Shown here: one piece after another, positions 23,073 through 33,918 of the stretch
Numbering within the stretch: position 1 is the stretch's first letter
Layout of the letters: each line of letters starts with the position of its first letter
Assembly (NCBI GenBank): GCA_019916065.1
Contig: CM034236.1
Span: forward strand, 17,623,167-17,687,166
From: Vitellaria paradoxa
Lineage: Eukaryota > Streptophyta > Magnoliopsida > Ericales > Sapotaceae
Direction: 5' to 3'
Length of the DNA: 64,000 nt
Program-made: the position numbers and the translations under genes
Notes under the pieces: model-generated
The model's database searches: none
What the model saw: the letters and a program-made list of their open reading frames with translations, nothing else
What the model was told of the DNA's origin: nothing

Positions 23073-23716
23073 TAGCTTTTTGACAAATTAAACAAAATTA
23101 TTTAAAAGATGCTTTAAGTGTTTAAATCATGTTTGCTAAATAATTGAAAAGATGATTTAAAGTCATCAATGTAGGGCCTTCTTTTTAACTAATTAGCCAA
23201 ATCATTTGAGAGAGTGTGAAAGATGTATGGAAGAAAGGATGGATGGAAAATGAAGTTTGCCGGGAAATGATTTAGAGCTACTATTCATGAGTCAACTCAG
23301 TTAGTGATAAAGTGAGTTGAAGTAAGTTGAGGTGAGTCAAAGAAAAGGGGTTGACCCATGGGTTAATGGGTTTAGGTTGAACCAAATAGGTAATTGGGCT
23401 AGGAATTGTTTGGATAAAAGTTTAGAAATTCTACATTAAACTCCCACATAGAGTGGAATTAAATCCGAAAATCTTTCCAACTAATTTTTTATCATTCCAA
23501 AATTTTCAAATGCTCAATTTTCTAGATTTTTACTATAATAAATATCACCACCACACTTAAGCAAATTATTTAAGAGAAAAAAAAAATTTAGGTTATTACA
23601 CACAAGGTTGGTGGATATATGAAAATAGAGAGGGTACTAAGATTACCCTAGGGTTGATAGACCTAAAACTTGCGCAAGGATTGGTATTCATGCCAGTATG
23701 TTAGTAGCATACAACA

Positions 23717-23966
23717 TGACGTGTAAATAAGGCTAATTGTGGCCTGACTGTTATAGTCTTGAACAACGATGTGTAAATAAGGCTAATCGGGGCCTGACTG
23801 TTATAGTCTTTAACGACGACGTGTAAATAAGGCTAATCATGGCCTGACTGTTATAATCTTTAATGATGACGTGTAAATAAGGCTAATCGTGGCCTATCTC
23901 TGATAGCCTTTAACGATGATGTGTAAGTAAGGCTAATCGTGGCCTATAACGACGACGTTAGTTGTG
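23717..23966 (+). repeat. 50-bp tandem repeat, five copies, in solo LTR
   Basis: GTGTAAATAAGGCTAAT recurs at 23721, 23771, 23821, 23871 and 23921 (last as GTGTAAGTAA): exact 50-bp period. Units differ at CG-containing positions (for example CGACGACG versus CAACGATG), as expected for old methylated repeats. Confidence 0.9.
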
Positions 23967-24656
23967 CACACCCTGTAACTAATCTAAGAATGTGATACGG
24001 ATGAGGATGATTCTATTGAGTTGATTATATGCGAATACTTGAGTAGGAAAAAGAGATTTAACCTGATGAAGTATGACACGTATTTATATAAGATTTAATT
24101 TGATAATGTTGTAATGTGTTTATATAAGAGGATTTGAGTTGTACAGTAGCTTGACTTTGATGAGATTTGTTGAATTTATAACTGTTAGTTTTACATTATG
24201 GCTTTACATATTATATATGCTTTTATGATGCTTCGTGAGCACAAGTGGATGAGTGCTCATGTCACTACAGATTCTGTTGCAGTGGCAAATCCTAACAATT
24301 AAGTGGACACTTGGTGGGATTAGAAGCACATTTGCTATTGCGGATATTTCATTTCTCATTTGTTAAAGTTTTAAATCTTCATTTGGGTTTGTAATATTAA
24401 ATTTAAAAGGAGAATTTATTTGATTGGGTTGTAAAGGCCATAAGGCCTATCCTTACTTATTAAGGTTATGGAATTGTTGGAGCTTTATAGCCTGGTCATA
24501 GCCAAGGCTTCGTTTATATTATGCTTTATAGCCATCTTATGTGGATGTTGCTCCAAGGGTGTTGTAATTCTCTGATTAGGGAGTGGTTATTCTATGCAAG
24601 TCATATATGTATTTCACTCACTCCTCAGGTCATGAAATCCGGGGCATGACATAAAA

Positions 24657-25008
24657 TAAAGGAGTTCTAAGTTTCTCTTTATTTCTTAACTTAGAATAAA
24701 ATAAAGGAGTTCTAAGTTTCTCTTTGTTTCCTGACTTAGAATAGAGTAAAAGAGTTCTAAATTTTTCTTCGTTTCCCAACTTAGAATAAAGTAAAGAAGT
24801 TCTAAGTTTTTTTTTTTTTTTTTTTGTAACTTAAAATAAAGTAAAAGAGTTCTAAGTTTTTCTTTGTTTCCTAACTTAGAACAAAGCAAAGAAGTTCTAA
24901 GTTTCTTTTTATTTTGTAACTTAAAATAAAGTAAAAGAGTTCTAAGTTTCTTTTTGTTTTCTAATTTAAAATAAAGTAAAGAAGTTCTAAAGATTAGATT
25001 GGGCCCAA
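24657..25008. repeat. 45-bp tandem repeat, eight copies
   Basis: AGTTCTAAGTTTC-type units recur every 45 bp (24664, 24709, 24754, 24799, 24849, 24894, 24939, 24984), with one 5-bp expansion at a poly(T) run (24810-24826). Because 45 is a multiple of 3 the minus strand stays open for 108 codons as a 15-residue repeat (LYFKLENKKKLRT-like); this is a by-product, not a gene. The array starts directly after the target duplication of the solo LTR. Confidence 0.9.
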
Positions 25009-25034
25009 GCAAGATATTAGATTGGGCCCAAGCA
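25009..25034 (+). repeat. GGGCCCAA-type AT-rich repeat, left piece
   Basis: AGATTGGGCCCAAGCAAGATATT units, continued at 33919 on the far side of Athila #3. Confidence 0.7.
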
Positions 25035-25042
25035 CAAAAACT

Positions 25043-26829
25043 TGACCGCTTATGGAAAATGCGTCTAAATTAACCCCCAAGTGCAAGGGTGTGCGGTGTA
25101 GTTTTAACTCGGTGAGTCCGAGGTCGAATTCACAAGGAGCCTATGATATTTAGTTTCTAGGTTAAAATGGAAATCCTAAATTTGATTGTAAACTAAGTTT
25201 GAAAAGTAATTAAAACTAATTCCTAGGGTTTTGCAAGTTCAAAATTCAAATTAAACTAACTTAACAACCTATTAACAAAATTTCAGCAATTTAATATTGA
25301 TTGTTGATTCAAGGAATAAAATATTAGCTAAACGAATTTTTCCTAATTTAAATGCGCAGCAAAATAAACTAATCTAAAAACTGCAATGTAAATCAAACAA
25401 AGGCAATTCAATTAATAAGCAAATAAATTTAAGAAGTCCTTGATCCAACTATCAATTCCGGGTAGTTTACGTCTTCACTATGGGATGGGTTGCAATACTT
25501 GCGTTAAAACCTAAATTAGGATTTGTTTGAAAATTATTGAGAAAGTTTTAATCAAAAGCTTTTACCAGTGATTACAGAGAATATAGTCAAAAACTTCTGT
25601 TTTCGAAGGGTTTTCAAACAATCCTATTCGAATTCGGATTCAAATCCAATTCTTCTAGTTTATCCAAAATTATTAAGAAAATTTTAATCGAAAACCTTTA
25701 CCAGTGATTACAGAGAATATAGTCAAAGATTTTCGTTTTCGAATGTTTCTGAAATAAACTAATTCAAATTAGGATTCAAAATCTGAATTTTCAGTTCTTC
25801 AAAATTATTAAGAAAATTTTAATCGAAAACCCTTACCAGTGATTACAGAGAATATAGTCAAAGGTTTTCGTTTTTGAAAGTTTTTGAAAGAACTGAATTA
25901 GGTTTTAAAAAGTGTAGATCCCTACGCATGAGCTTTCGCAAACCATGCGAAGGGTCTACGCAGACGTCTCAAAGTTGTAGACCCCTACGCATGAGCTTTC
26001 GCAAACTCTGCGAAGGGTCTACGTACATCCCATAGATCAGAGTAAACTACCCTTTCTTGATTCGTTGAATCAAGAACTAGGGTTTCTACGCTAGCATGAT
26101 TTTAAACAAAACGGATATATTCGTCGAAAACATATTTAAAAGATGTGCTAAATCAAACAATGAAACAAGATTCTTAAACAACTAAATCAAAACTAAAGGT
26201 GTGAAATCAATCAAACTTCTATTTCGAATATTCGAATAATACCATTAATCCAAAGAAAAATTGTAACGTACTCAAAAACAAACTTCGAAACAAAACGCTG
26301 AATGGCGACTGCTGAAACGAATGTGATGAAAGCTCCGAAACCAAGTAAGAACATCCACGTAAGTAAAAACAAAACCTTCAAAATTTGTAGACGAAAAATA
26401 AAAAATATCGAAAAGAAGAAGAAGAAGAAGTAGTAGCCGTTCCTCCTAAGTCGGCCCCCAAGCAGTCCTATTTAAACTTGTAAAAGAAACCCTAAAACTT
26501 AAATTGCCCGCGCGACGGTCCACCATACTGTGGTCCGGACCGTGCGCCAGGTGGTCCGGACCACAGAAGCCTTTTTTCTACACTTTTGCTCCTCATTTGC
26601 CGCTAAGTCCTTGGGGTACTCCGAGCCATCCCTAACGAAGTTGGTTCGATATCCTCCCTTTCATCTCCAAAGTCACTATCTTCTTCGTTTAATTCCCCGT
26701 TTTCCCTGCAATTAAGAAAACAAATCTTATAAGTGATAAAATAATGATAATTCTCCAAAATAGAGTACTCAATTACCTTAATAACCATGAAAACGTGGAG
26801 TTTGTAATTACACTTTTCAAGTGTAATCA
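25043..26829 (-). repeat. 3' LTR of Athila #3
   Basis: TGACCGCTTATGG... to ...GTGTAATCA. Contains three stem-loop repeats (about 25545-25605, 25689-25735, 25823-25870), a duplicated hairpin CGCATGAGCTTTCGCAAAC...GCGAAGGGTCTACG (25915-26035), TATA-like CTATTTAAAC (26468-26477; TTTAAATAG on the minus strand) and the perfect hairpin 26528-26566. Confidence 0.95.
26528..26566 (-). promoter_or_regulatory. Perfect 14-bp hairpin upstream of LTR TATA (Athila #3)
   Basis: Arms CTGTGGTCCGGACC (26528-26541) and GGTCCGGACCACAG (26553-26566) around an 11-nt loop. Each arm also holds the self-palindrome GGTCCGGACC. The TATA-like box lies about 50 bp downstream on the minus strand. The twin is at 33617-33655 in the other LTR. 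Confidence 0.65.
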
Positions 26830-29111
26830 CACCCCCCAACTTGAACGTTGCTAGTCCCTAGCAATGCCCTTTATTAAAATGAAATGCAACTACGATCCTA
26901 TTTCTCTTTTCGTTGGAAACACGGCTACACTTAGCTACGTGCAGCAAGCCCTTTAAACCCCTAGGTTCCCCCTAGTGGACGAGTAAGGTCTCATGAGGGT
27001 TTGCAGTGAATCTACCCACAAAATTCTATGGTATGGTCTCAAAGTGTCAAAAAAATGATTAAGATCAACAATGAATCAAGTTCAAGCCTAACAAGTCACA
27101 AAACCCAAATATCATGTGTAATTCCCAAGTGCTAAGCATTAATGCATGGACTATCAAAGTAGAAAGAGCATGTGTGCAAAATTGTTTCATTCATTCAACA
27201 AGGTTGCAAGAGCATAAATGGAGCTAGGTTTTGACTTCAAATACTCACAAGGTACCACTCATAGAAAGAAATTCACTCATCAAGGGTTCACACACACCTA
27301 TTAGCATATGATGCTGACCTAGTTGCACATAACCCCACAAATAAGTGAGTGAAATGAAATGAAATTCAAAGTGGACAGCTCATAACTATGTTCCAATGCA
27401 TATGTAAGAGATCACACCACACAACCTACATAAGACCACTACATGCAAAATATAAGAGTTGCTTGCTTAGAATCCACTAGGTCTTTGTTTTGGTTGTAAC
27501 TTGGCCAGGGGTAATGGTTAACAATGGAGGATATGGAAATCAAAGCACATGCCTTGGGATAAAGATGCTCAAGTGCGCAAAAGTCCCGAACTACCCATTT
27601 CCTTTCCAAACCCCAACAATTCCAATCCCAACAAGAAACTTATTCACAAACTTAGGAACTACCCTTGGGACAATTGTAAATATTGCAAATAATGTACAAG
27701 TCCCAAAATTTCATAAACAAAAGGAATGATAAATATTTTCTCTTTTTTTTTTTTTCTTTTTTTTTTCTTTTCTTTTCTTTTTTTTTTCTTTTTTTTTTCT
27801 TTTCACTTTTTTTTTTCTTTTTTTTTTTTGAAATAATGAAATAAACATAAGCTGAATTTTCCACTCAAAATTTTCTCCCAATATGCTCCCCCATTCACAT
27901 CATTGACATTGAGGCACTTTTACAACCCAAGACATGTGAGAGTAAGGCTTAAAAGTGTGTGAACAAGGTTAAGGGACAATTATATGAGATGGGAACCAAA
28001 AAGAAAAAATATATATATATATTTATCACACACTTTATTAAAAAGGTTTCAAGTTGGTTCTTAGGGTAATTTCATATCAAAGAAAGGATAAGAAGGCCCA
28101 AAATAGCAAAGAAGGCCTAGCATCATGTTCAAAGCTTGCAACAACTCATAATATGCCAAGTGAAACTAATGCAAGTGTGTGTGATGCAATTGGTGCATTG
28201 GAAACCAAAGTGAAGAATAAAAGAGCTGTGATTATGTGCAACCCCTCAAGAAAAGAATAATAGGCTCAAAAGCTCACCATTAAGGGGTATAAGTCTCTAC
28301 CTAGTCCAAGAAATGCTCAATTAACCAATGTCAAATAAAGTCTACTCCTAAGCACATAAACTTTTCACCATGATAGTCAAAGATGCACAAGGTCATTATA
28401 CAATCAACTTGAACTAAGTTTCCTATTAAAGCTTGAACAAAACTCATTCATCACTTTCTCACTTAATTCCACAATCGACCAAACCAGAAAGAAAGGATGA
28501 CATGTAGGTACAAATGTGCTAAATTCATGTATTTATGCTTAAAGATGCTCATAAATTTTTAAATTTTGTAATTTTGGCACAAAAGGTCATCATGCGAACC
28601 CTACCCCCCAACTTAAAATTCACATTGTCCTCAATGTGAGAACCATGATGCATATGTGGGTCTGTAGTGTGCAATAGTGAGCATGATGATGAGCATGAAA
28701 CAATAACAACAAAGGCACAAATAAGAACAAAGCACAAATTAAACCAAACATGCACCCATTATTCAAGCCACTTAAGGCATCCCCCCAACTTAGATTCTAC
28801 AGCACTCCCAACAAAAACAATTATATATGTGAAGTACCAATTAGAAGTGCAAAACTAAATAAAAGGGAGAGGAAGGATATTACCTCAATAGCTTCTTTAT
28901 TTGAAGAAAATAAAAGAACTTGGGCACTTTATTCCTTTGAATTAAATTGTACTAACAGAAAAATAAACTTCTACGAGATAAAATGTTAGAATAAACAAAT
29001 AAAAGTAAACTAAAAGAAAATTAAAATTTAATCTAGGCAGAAAGAAAACAAAATAAATAAATAAATAAAATCTAATCTACTAATATACGAGGGTTAATGC
29101 AAAAAAATATA
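26830..29111 (-). other. 3' untranslated region of Athila #3
   Basis: 2.3 kb without a gene. LTR-proximal polypurine tract (plus-strand CACCCCCCAACTT, 26830-26842) with hairpin TTGCTAG/CTAGCAA (26848-26864); second tract 28603-28613 with hairpin CACATTG/CAATGTG (28621-28638); third tract 28781-28790. A long T/C-rich run is at 27735-27832. Confidence 0.85.
27735..27832. repeat. Polypyrimidine (T/C) low-complexity run
   Basis: Nearly pure T with scattered C on the plus strand, about 98 bases; corresponds to shorter runs at 7695-7740 (#2). On the element strand it is an extra purine-rich tract. Confidence 0.85.
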
Positions 29112-31934
29112 CTATCCAACTCCTAATCTTTTCCAAGCCTTACCAAATAGCTTTAGGAATAAAATATTCTTCTCGAGTCTAGGAGGTGCCGAAAATGAGT
29201 GTGCTCCTAGTGTAGAGAACGCTGGAGAATGTATGACCTTGTAGTGATCTTTGAACCACAAATAAGGCCCAAGATTATTTGCATATGTGAACATGGAATG
29301 TGGTTGAGTGTTTTCTAGTATCCCCTCAACACCTAAAAAATCAATGCAAACTACCTGTTGGTTTGATATCATGGAATTCAAATTCTCCTCACTAAAGCGA
29401 ATAGCTTTCTCTAAAGGATCCTTGACAAATTCATGGTCCACGTAATCCTGGACTATAGATTCTACTACATCTACCCCCTGTATATCAGGCACCTCTTTTG
29501 GTTGTTTGGTAACATTAAAGATATTCGTTTCAAATTCAATGTTACCAAAAGTCATTTTCATGGATCCATTCCTACAATTAATCAAAGCATTCGAAGTTGC
29601 TAAGAATGGTCGTCCTAGAATTACTGGTGTTTGATCAGGTGTAGATAAACTGGTAAGTGGTTGAGTATCTAGGATTATGAAATCCACTGGAAAATAAAAA
29701 TTTTCCACTTGTACCAGTACATCTTCAATTATACCTCGTGGGACTTTAATTGATCTATCTGCAAGTTGCAAAGTCACACGGGCAGGCTTCAACTCACCTA
29801 AACCCAATTGCTCGTACACTGAGTAAGGGAGCAAATTCACACTCGCTCCTAAGTCAAGCAGTGCTCTACTAATATAATACTTCCCTATATAACAAGATAT
29901 TGTAGGACATCCTGGGTCTTTATATTTAGGGGGAGTACGACATTGTACTATGGCACTTGCTTGCTCAGTGAGAAATGCTTTTTCTTTAACATTTAAACCC
30001 CTCTTCACAGTGCATAACTCTTTAAGGAATTTGGCATAAGAAGGGAATTGCTTAATTGCATCTAAAAGAGGTATATTGATTTTTACTTGTTTAAAAACCT
30101 CTAGCAATTCAGCTGCTTGAGCTTCTCTCTTAGCTTTCAAGAACCTTTGGGGAAATGGTGCTTTAGGGATATACTCCCTAGGCACTAAGATAGATTCTTT
30201 TTCCTTTTGATTCTCCCCTTTTTCTTCCTCACTCTTCTCTTTCTTAGATTCCTCTTCCCTCTTAGATTTTTCTTCTTCCATGCCTATGGGTTGTTTTCCT
30301 TCCCTCCTATTATCTTCCGACATCCGCTTAGGTTCTAACTCTTCCCTAACCTCAACCATCTTAGGGTGAATGGTTTTATCTATAGTTTTACCACTCCTAA
30401 GCGTCGTGATGTTTTGTACCTGCTCAATATTGCCAGGCATATTGGAAGACCCTTCAACATTTTTCACTTGGGCAATTGGATTTGGACGTGGTTGAGCAGG
30501 GAATTGACCTTTAGGTTGTGTAGTCAACGTTTGGGTTAAAAGAGTCAACTGTCCCCTAATGTCGTCCAAAGTTCTATTATTTTGAGCCCAAAGTGTGGAT
30601 TGTGTGTTCATGTATTGTTGAAGTGTTTCTTCTGTGGACCTCTTATTTGGGGGAATATATGGAGTATGAGAAGGTCCCACATTCTGAGGCAATCCTGGAT
30701 TAGTGACTGAAACCTGAGGATTTGGAGGAGGTGGAGGGTGATAAGATTGTGGCATTTGAGCTGCTCCATCATTTCTCCAACTAAAATTTGGATGGTTCCT
30801 CACACCCGGATTATATGTTTCAGAATAGGGATTTCCTCCCAAATTCTGTCCACGATATGGAGGTCGGTATTGGTTTATTGCATGGATAGGAAGTTCACTA
30901 GATAGCTGATTTTGCACGACTTCTCTACACAGTGGCATACTAGGACAATCATCCGTTCTATGAGATTGGCTATCACAAGCTACGCAATAGACATTTGCTA
31001 TGGGTTCTTTAACTATAGGTGTGTCCTTTTTAATCTTAAGGGTCTCTATTTCTCGGGTCAGAGTTGCTAGTTTTGCCTTAAGATCATCGGTTTCACTTAA
31101 GTGATGCAAACCTCGAATAGGAGTACCATTAATATTCTGAGTATTCTGAGGTCCCGTGGTATCCCAAGTTTGTGCATTTTCAGCTAAGAATTCAAGATAT
31201 TCATAAGCTTCTTCAGGGGTTTTATCGTAAAACTGCCCATTGCACATTGTTTCCACAAATTGTTTCAATTGTTGTGTCAGGGCTCCGTCGAAGATGCTCG
31301 CTAGACGCCAGACTTCAAATCCATGGTGAGGACAGGAATGTAAGAGAGTTTTAAACCTCTCCCAACTTTGGTAGAATGTCTCACCATGTTGTGAAGCGAA
31401 GTTCAGAATCTGATGCTGAATTGCATCAGTTCTATTAGGTGGGAAAATTTTCTTTAAGAATTTGGCTTGCATTTCATCCCAGGTGCGAATGGAATTAGAT
31501 GGTAGGAATTCAAACCATCTAGCAGCCTTATCTTGCAATGAAAATGGGAATAACTTAAGAAATACCAGCTCTATTTGGCATCCTTAATCCTTTATAGTGA
31601 CACAAATGTTCCTAAAGCGAGTTAAGTGGTCATATGGATTCTCAGAATCCATCCCATGGAAAGTAGGTAACAATTGGATCATCCCTGGTTTAAAGTGAAA
31701 AGTTTGGTTTACAGGCCAAACTATGCAGGATTCAGGAGTATGCCTATTCTGCTGCAAGATATTTCTCAAGGATTGTCTTGCTGCGACAGCTTGATCTTCA
31801 GCAGCCATTTCTAATGGTGGAGTAGGAATTCTAGGAGTTTGAGTTTCTCCTAAAGAGGACTCTAATTCTAAAGGAACAGCTAAGGGATCAGGACGCTGTA
31901 ATCTACCGTCTTCCCCTCGAATCCAATTGCTCAT
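29112..31934 (-). pseudogene. gag: Athila gag-protease polyprotein (one in-frame stop)
   Basis: From the ATG at 31934 to 29112, about 940 codons, in one frame and broken only by a TAA at 31584-31586 where relatives have a Gln codon (ITDQGCPI in #4, INDQGCPI in #2), a simple C-to-T change. Order: N-terminal leader (NWIRGEDGRLQRPDPL), capsid core (FEFLPSNSIRTWDEMQAKFL, ETFYQSWERFKTLLHSCPHH), CCHC knuckle C-V-A-C-x4-H-x4-C (about 30940-30990), Pro/Gln-rich segment, Lys/Glu-rich segment (about 30190-30290), protease loop RALLDLGASVNLLP with the GRPFLATSNALINC motif, linker VVESIVQDYVDHEFVKDPLE, and the tail NILFLKLFGKAW. It resembles a complete gag-protease unit made without pol. Confidence 0.93.
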
Positions 31935-32131
31935 AAGCTAGGAAAAGAATCAGAGAAAGGGTACTGTGGTCTGGACCAGAGTGTAGACGGTCGGGACCAC
32001 AGAATACTAATTTGAAGCAAAAAGGTTTTTAAAAATTTTTTTTTTTTTTTTTTTTAGAAAAAGAAAATTAACTTAAAATGGAAACAACCTAAAAACTAAA
32101 ATTTGGCTCCCCGGCAACGGCGCCAAAAACT
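31935..32131 (-). other. Leader and primer-binding site of Athila #3
   Basis: Primer-binding site TCCCCGGCAACGGCGCCA (plus, 32108-32125) for tRNA-Asp, six bases from the LTR. The leader holds another inverted repeat, CTGTGGTCTGGACC (31964-31977) with GGTCGGGACCACAG (31989-32002), related to the LTR promoter hairpin, and a T run (32037-32054). Confidence 0.85.
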
Positions 32132-33918
32132 TGACCGCTTATGGAAAATGCGTCTAAATTAACCTCCAAGTGCAAGGGTGTGCGGTGTAGTTTTAACTCG
32201 GTGAGTCCGAGGTCGAATTCACAAGGAGCCTATGATATTTAGTTTCTAGGTTAAAATGGAAATCCTAAATTTGATTGTAAACTAAGTTTGAAAAGTAATT
32301 AAAACTAATTCCTAGGGTTTTGCAAGTTCAAAATTCAAATTAAACTAACTTAACAACCTATTAACAAAATTTCAGCAATTTAATATTGATTGTTGATTCA
32401 AGGAATAAAATATTAGCTAAACGAATTTTTCCTAATTTAAATGCGCAGCAAAATAAACTAATCTAAAAACTGCAATGTAAATCAAACAAAGGCAATTCAA
32501 TTAATAAGCAAATAAATTTAAGAAGTCCTTGATCCAACTATCAATTGCGGGTAGTTTACGTCTTCACTATGGGATGGGTTGCAATACTTACGTTAAAACC
32601 TAAATTAGGATTTGTTTGAAAATTATTGAGAAAGTTTTAATCAAAAGCTTTTACCAGTGATTACAGAGAATATAGTCAAAAACTTCTGTTTTCGAAGGGT
32701 TTTCAAACAATCCTATTCGAATTCGGATTCAAATCCAATTCTTCTAGTTTATCCAAAATTATTAAGAAAATTTTAATCGAAAACCTTTACCAGTGACTAC
32801 AGAGAATATAGTCAAAGATTTTCGTTTTCGAATGTTTCTGAAATAAACTAATTCAAATTAGGATTCAAAATCTGAATTTTCAGTTCTTCAAAATTATTAA
32901 GAAAATTTTAATCGAAAACCCTTACCAGTGATTACAGAGAATATAGTCAAAGGTTTTCGTTTTCGAAAGTTTTTGAAAGAACTGAATTAGGTTTTAAAAA
33001 GTGTAGATCCCTACGCATGAGCTTTCGCAAACCATGCGAAGGGTCTACGCAGACGTCTCAAAGTTGTAGACCCCTACGCATGAGCTTTCGCAAACTCTGC
33101 GAAGGGTCTACGTACATCCCATAGATCAGAGTAAACTACCCTTTCTTGATTCGTTGAATCAAGAACTAGGGTTTCTACGCTAGCATGATTTTAAACAAAA
33201 CGGATATATTCGTCGAAAACATATTTAAAAGATGTGCTAAATCAAACAATGAAACAAGATTCTTAAACAACTAAATCAAAACTAAAGGTGTGAAATCAAT
33301 CAAACTTCTATTTCAAATATTCGAATAATACCATTAATCCAAAGAAAAATTGTAACGTACTCAAAAACAAACTTCGAAACAAAACGCTGAATGGCGACTG
33401 CTGAAACGAATGTGATGAAAGCTCCGAAACCAAGTAAGAACATCCACGTAAGTAAAAACAAAACCTTCAAAATTTGTAGACGAAAAATAAAAAATATCGA
33501 AAAGAAGAAGAAGAAGAAGTAGTAGCCGTTCCTCCTAAGTCGGCCCCCAAGCAGTCCTATTTAAACTTGTAAAAGAAACCCTAAAACTTAAATTGCCCGC
33601 GCGACGGTCCACCATACTGTGGTCCGGACCGTGCGCCAGGTGGTCCGGACCACAGAAGCCTTTTTTCTACACTTTTGCTCCTCATTTGCCGCTAAGTCCT
33701 TGGGGTACTCCGAGCCATCCCTAACGAAGTTGGTTCGATATCCTCCCTTTCATCTCCAAAGTCACTATCTTCTTCGTTTAATTCCCCGTTTTCCCTGCAA
33801 TTAAGAAAACAAATCTTATAAGTGATAAAATAATGATAATTCTCCAAAATAGAGTACTCAATTACCTTAATAACCATGAAAACGTGGAGTTTGTAATTAC
33901 ACTTTTCAAGTGTAATCA
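32132..33918 (-). repeat. 5' LTR of Athila #3
   Basis: Same length as the 3' LTR. Differences seen: near 32164, 32546, 32589, 32795, 32962 and 33315. Promoter hairpin 33617-33655, followed (minus) by the TATA-like box at 33557-33566. Transcription would run leftward into the gag leader. Confidence 0.95.

Larger units (their letters stand above)
16014..23600 (-). mobile_element. Truncated chromovirus-like Ty3/gypsy element (one LTR)
   Basis: Minus-strand order: 5' LTR (19759-23600), primer-binding site (19742-19755), gag, protease, reverse transcriptase, RNase H, and integrase as far as the first catalytic Asp, then an abrupt end at 16014. There is no 3' LTR. The insertion splits the solo LTR 15066-24651. 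ACAAG occurs on both sides (16009-16013 and 23602-23606), with one extra base at the LTR end. The RT/RNase H style, CCHC gag and MENTRRGRGRPR start suggest the Tekay/Del branch; that is inference. Confidence 0.85.
19759..23600 (-). repeat. 5' LTR of truncated chromovirus-like element
   Basis: 3842 bp, TGTCACACCCC... to ...GGTTATTACA on the plus strand (so TGTAATAACC... to ...GGTGTGACA on the element strand). Same family as 34580-38403, 43413-50778 and 45384-49058. It contains two tRNA-like A-box/B-box pairs (20525-20579, 21349-21402), a TATA box (minus, 22874-22880) and two 20-bp palindromes upstream of it (22971-22990, 23053-23072). No protein is encoded in it. A second copy of the TGTCACACCCC motif lies about 90 bp inside the end. 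Confidence 0.9.
15066..24651 (+). mobile_element. Solo LTR (plus strand), split by a nested element
   Basis: Starts TGTAATATCCCAG (15066) and ends GGGGCATGACA (24651), flanked by a perfect TAAAA duplication (15061-15065 and 24652-24656). The LTR itself is 15066-16013 plus 23602-24651, about 2.0 kb. It has a GC-rich module at 15237-15322, a TATA box TATATAAG at 15445-15452, and a 5 x 50-bp tandem repeat in its 3' half. No internal region or second LTR is present, so it arose by LTR-LTR recombination. Its TG-start and GCATGACA end resemble the chromovirus-type LTRs nearby but the body is a different family. Confidence 0.9.
25043..33918 (-). mobile_element. Athila-type LTR retrotransposon #3 (full-length, young, pol-less)
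   Basis: Two complete 1787-bp LTRs (25043-26829 and 32132-33918) of equal length. By eye I find six single-base differences between them, so it is the youngest two-LTR element here. The interior has leader, gag-protease (one stop codon) and a 3' untranslated region with three polypurine-like tracts, but no RT, RNase H or integrase. It must be mobilised in trans, plausibly by an element like #4. The expected 5-bp duplication is not exact: see the finding on its left end. Confidence 0.95.

Noticed and set aside
23717..23966. CRISPR-like array
   Set aside because: Contiguous 50-bp tandem units without unique spacers, in a plant LTR.
24686..25012. 108-codon minus-strand frame
   Set aside because: Created by the 45-bp tandem repeat whose period is a multiple of three; no family match.
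26530..26715. 61-codon frame duplicated at 33619-33804
   Set aside because: Identical because both lie in the LTRs of Athila #3; not in the element sense strand and not a known gene.
27652..27864. Lys-rich 70-codon frame
   Set aside because: Translation of the polypyrimidine run; low complexity only.
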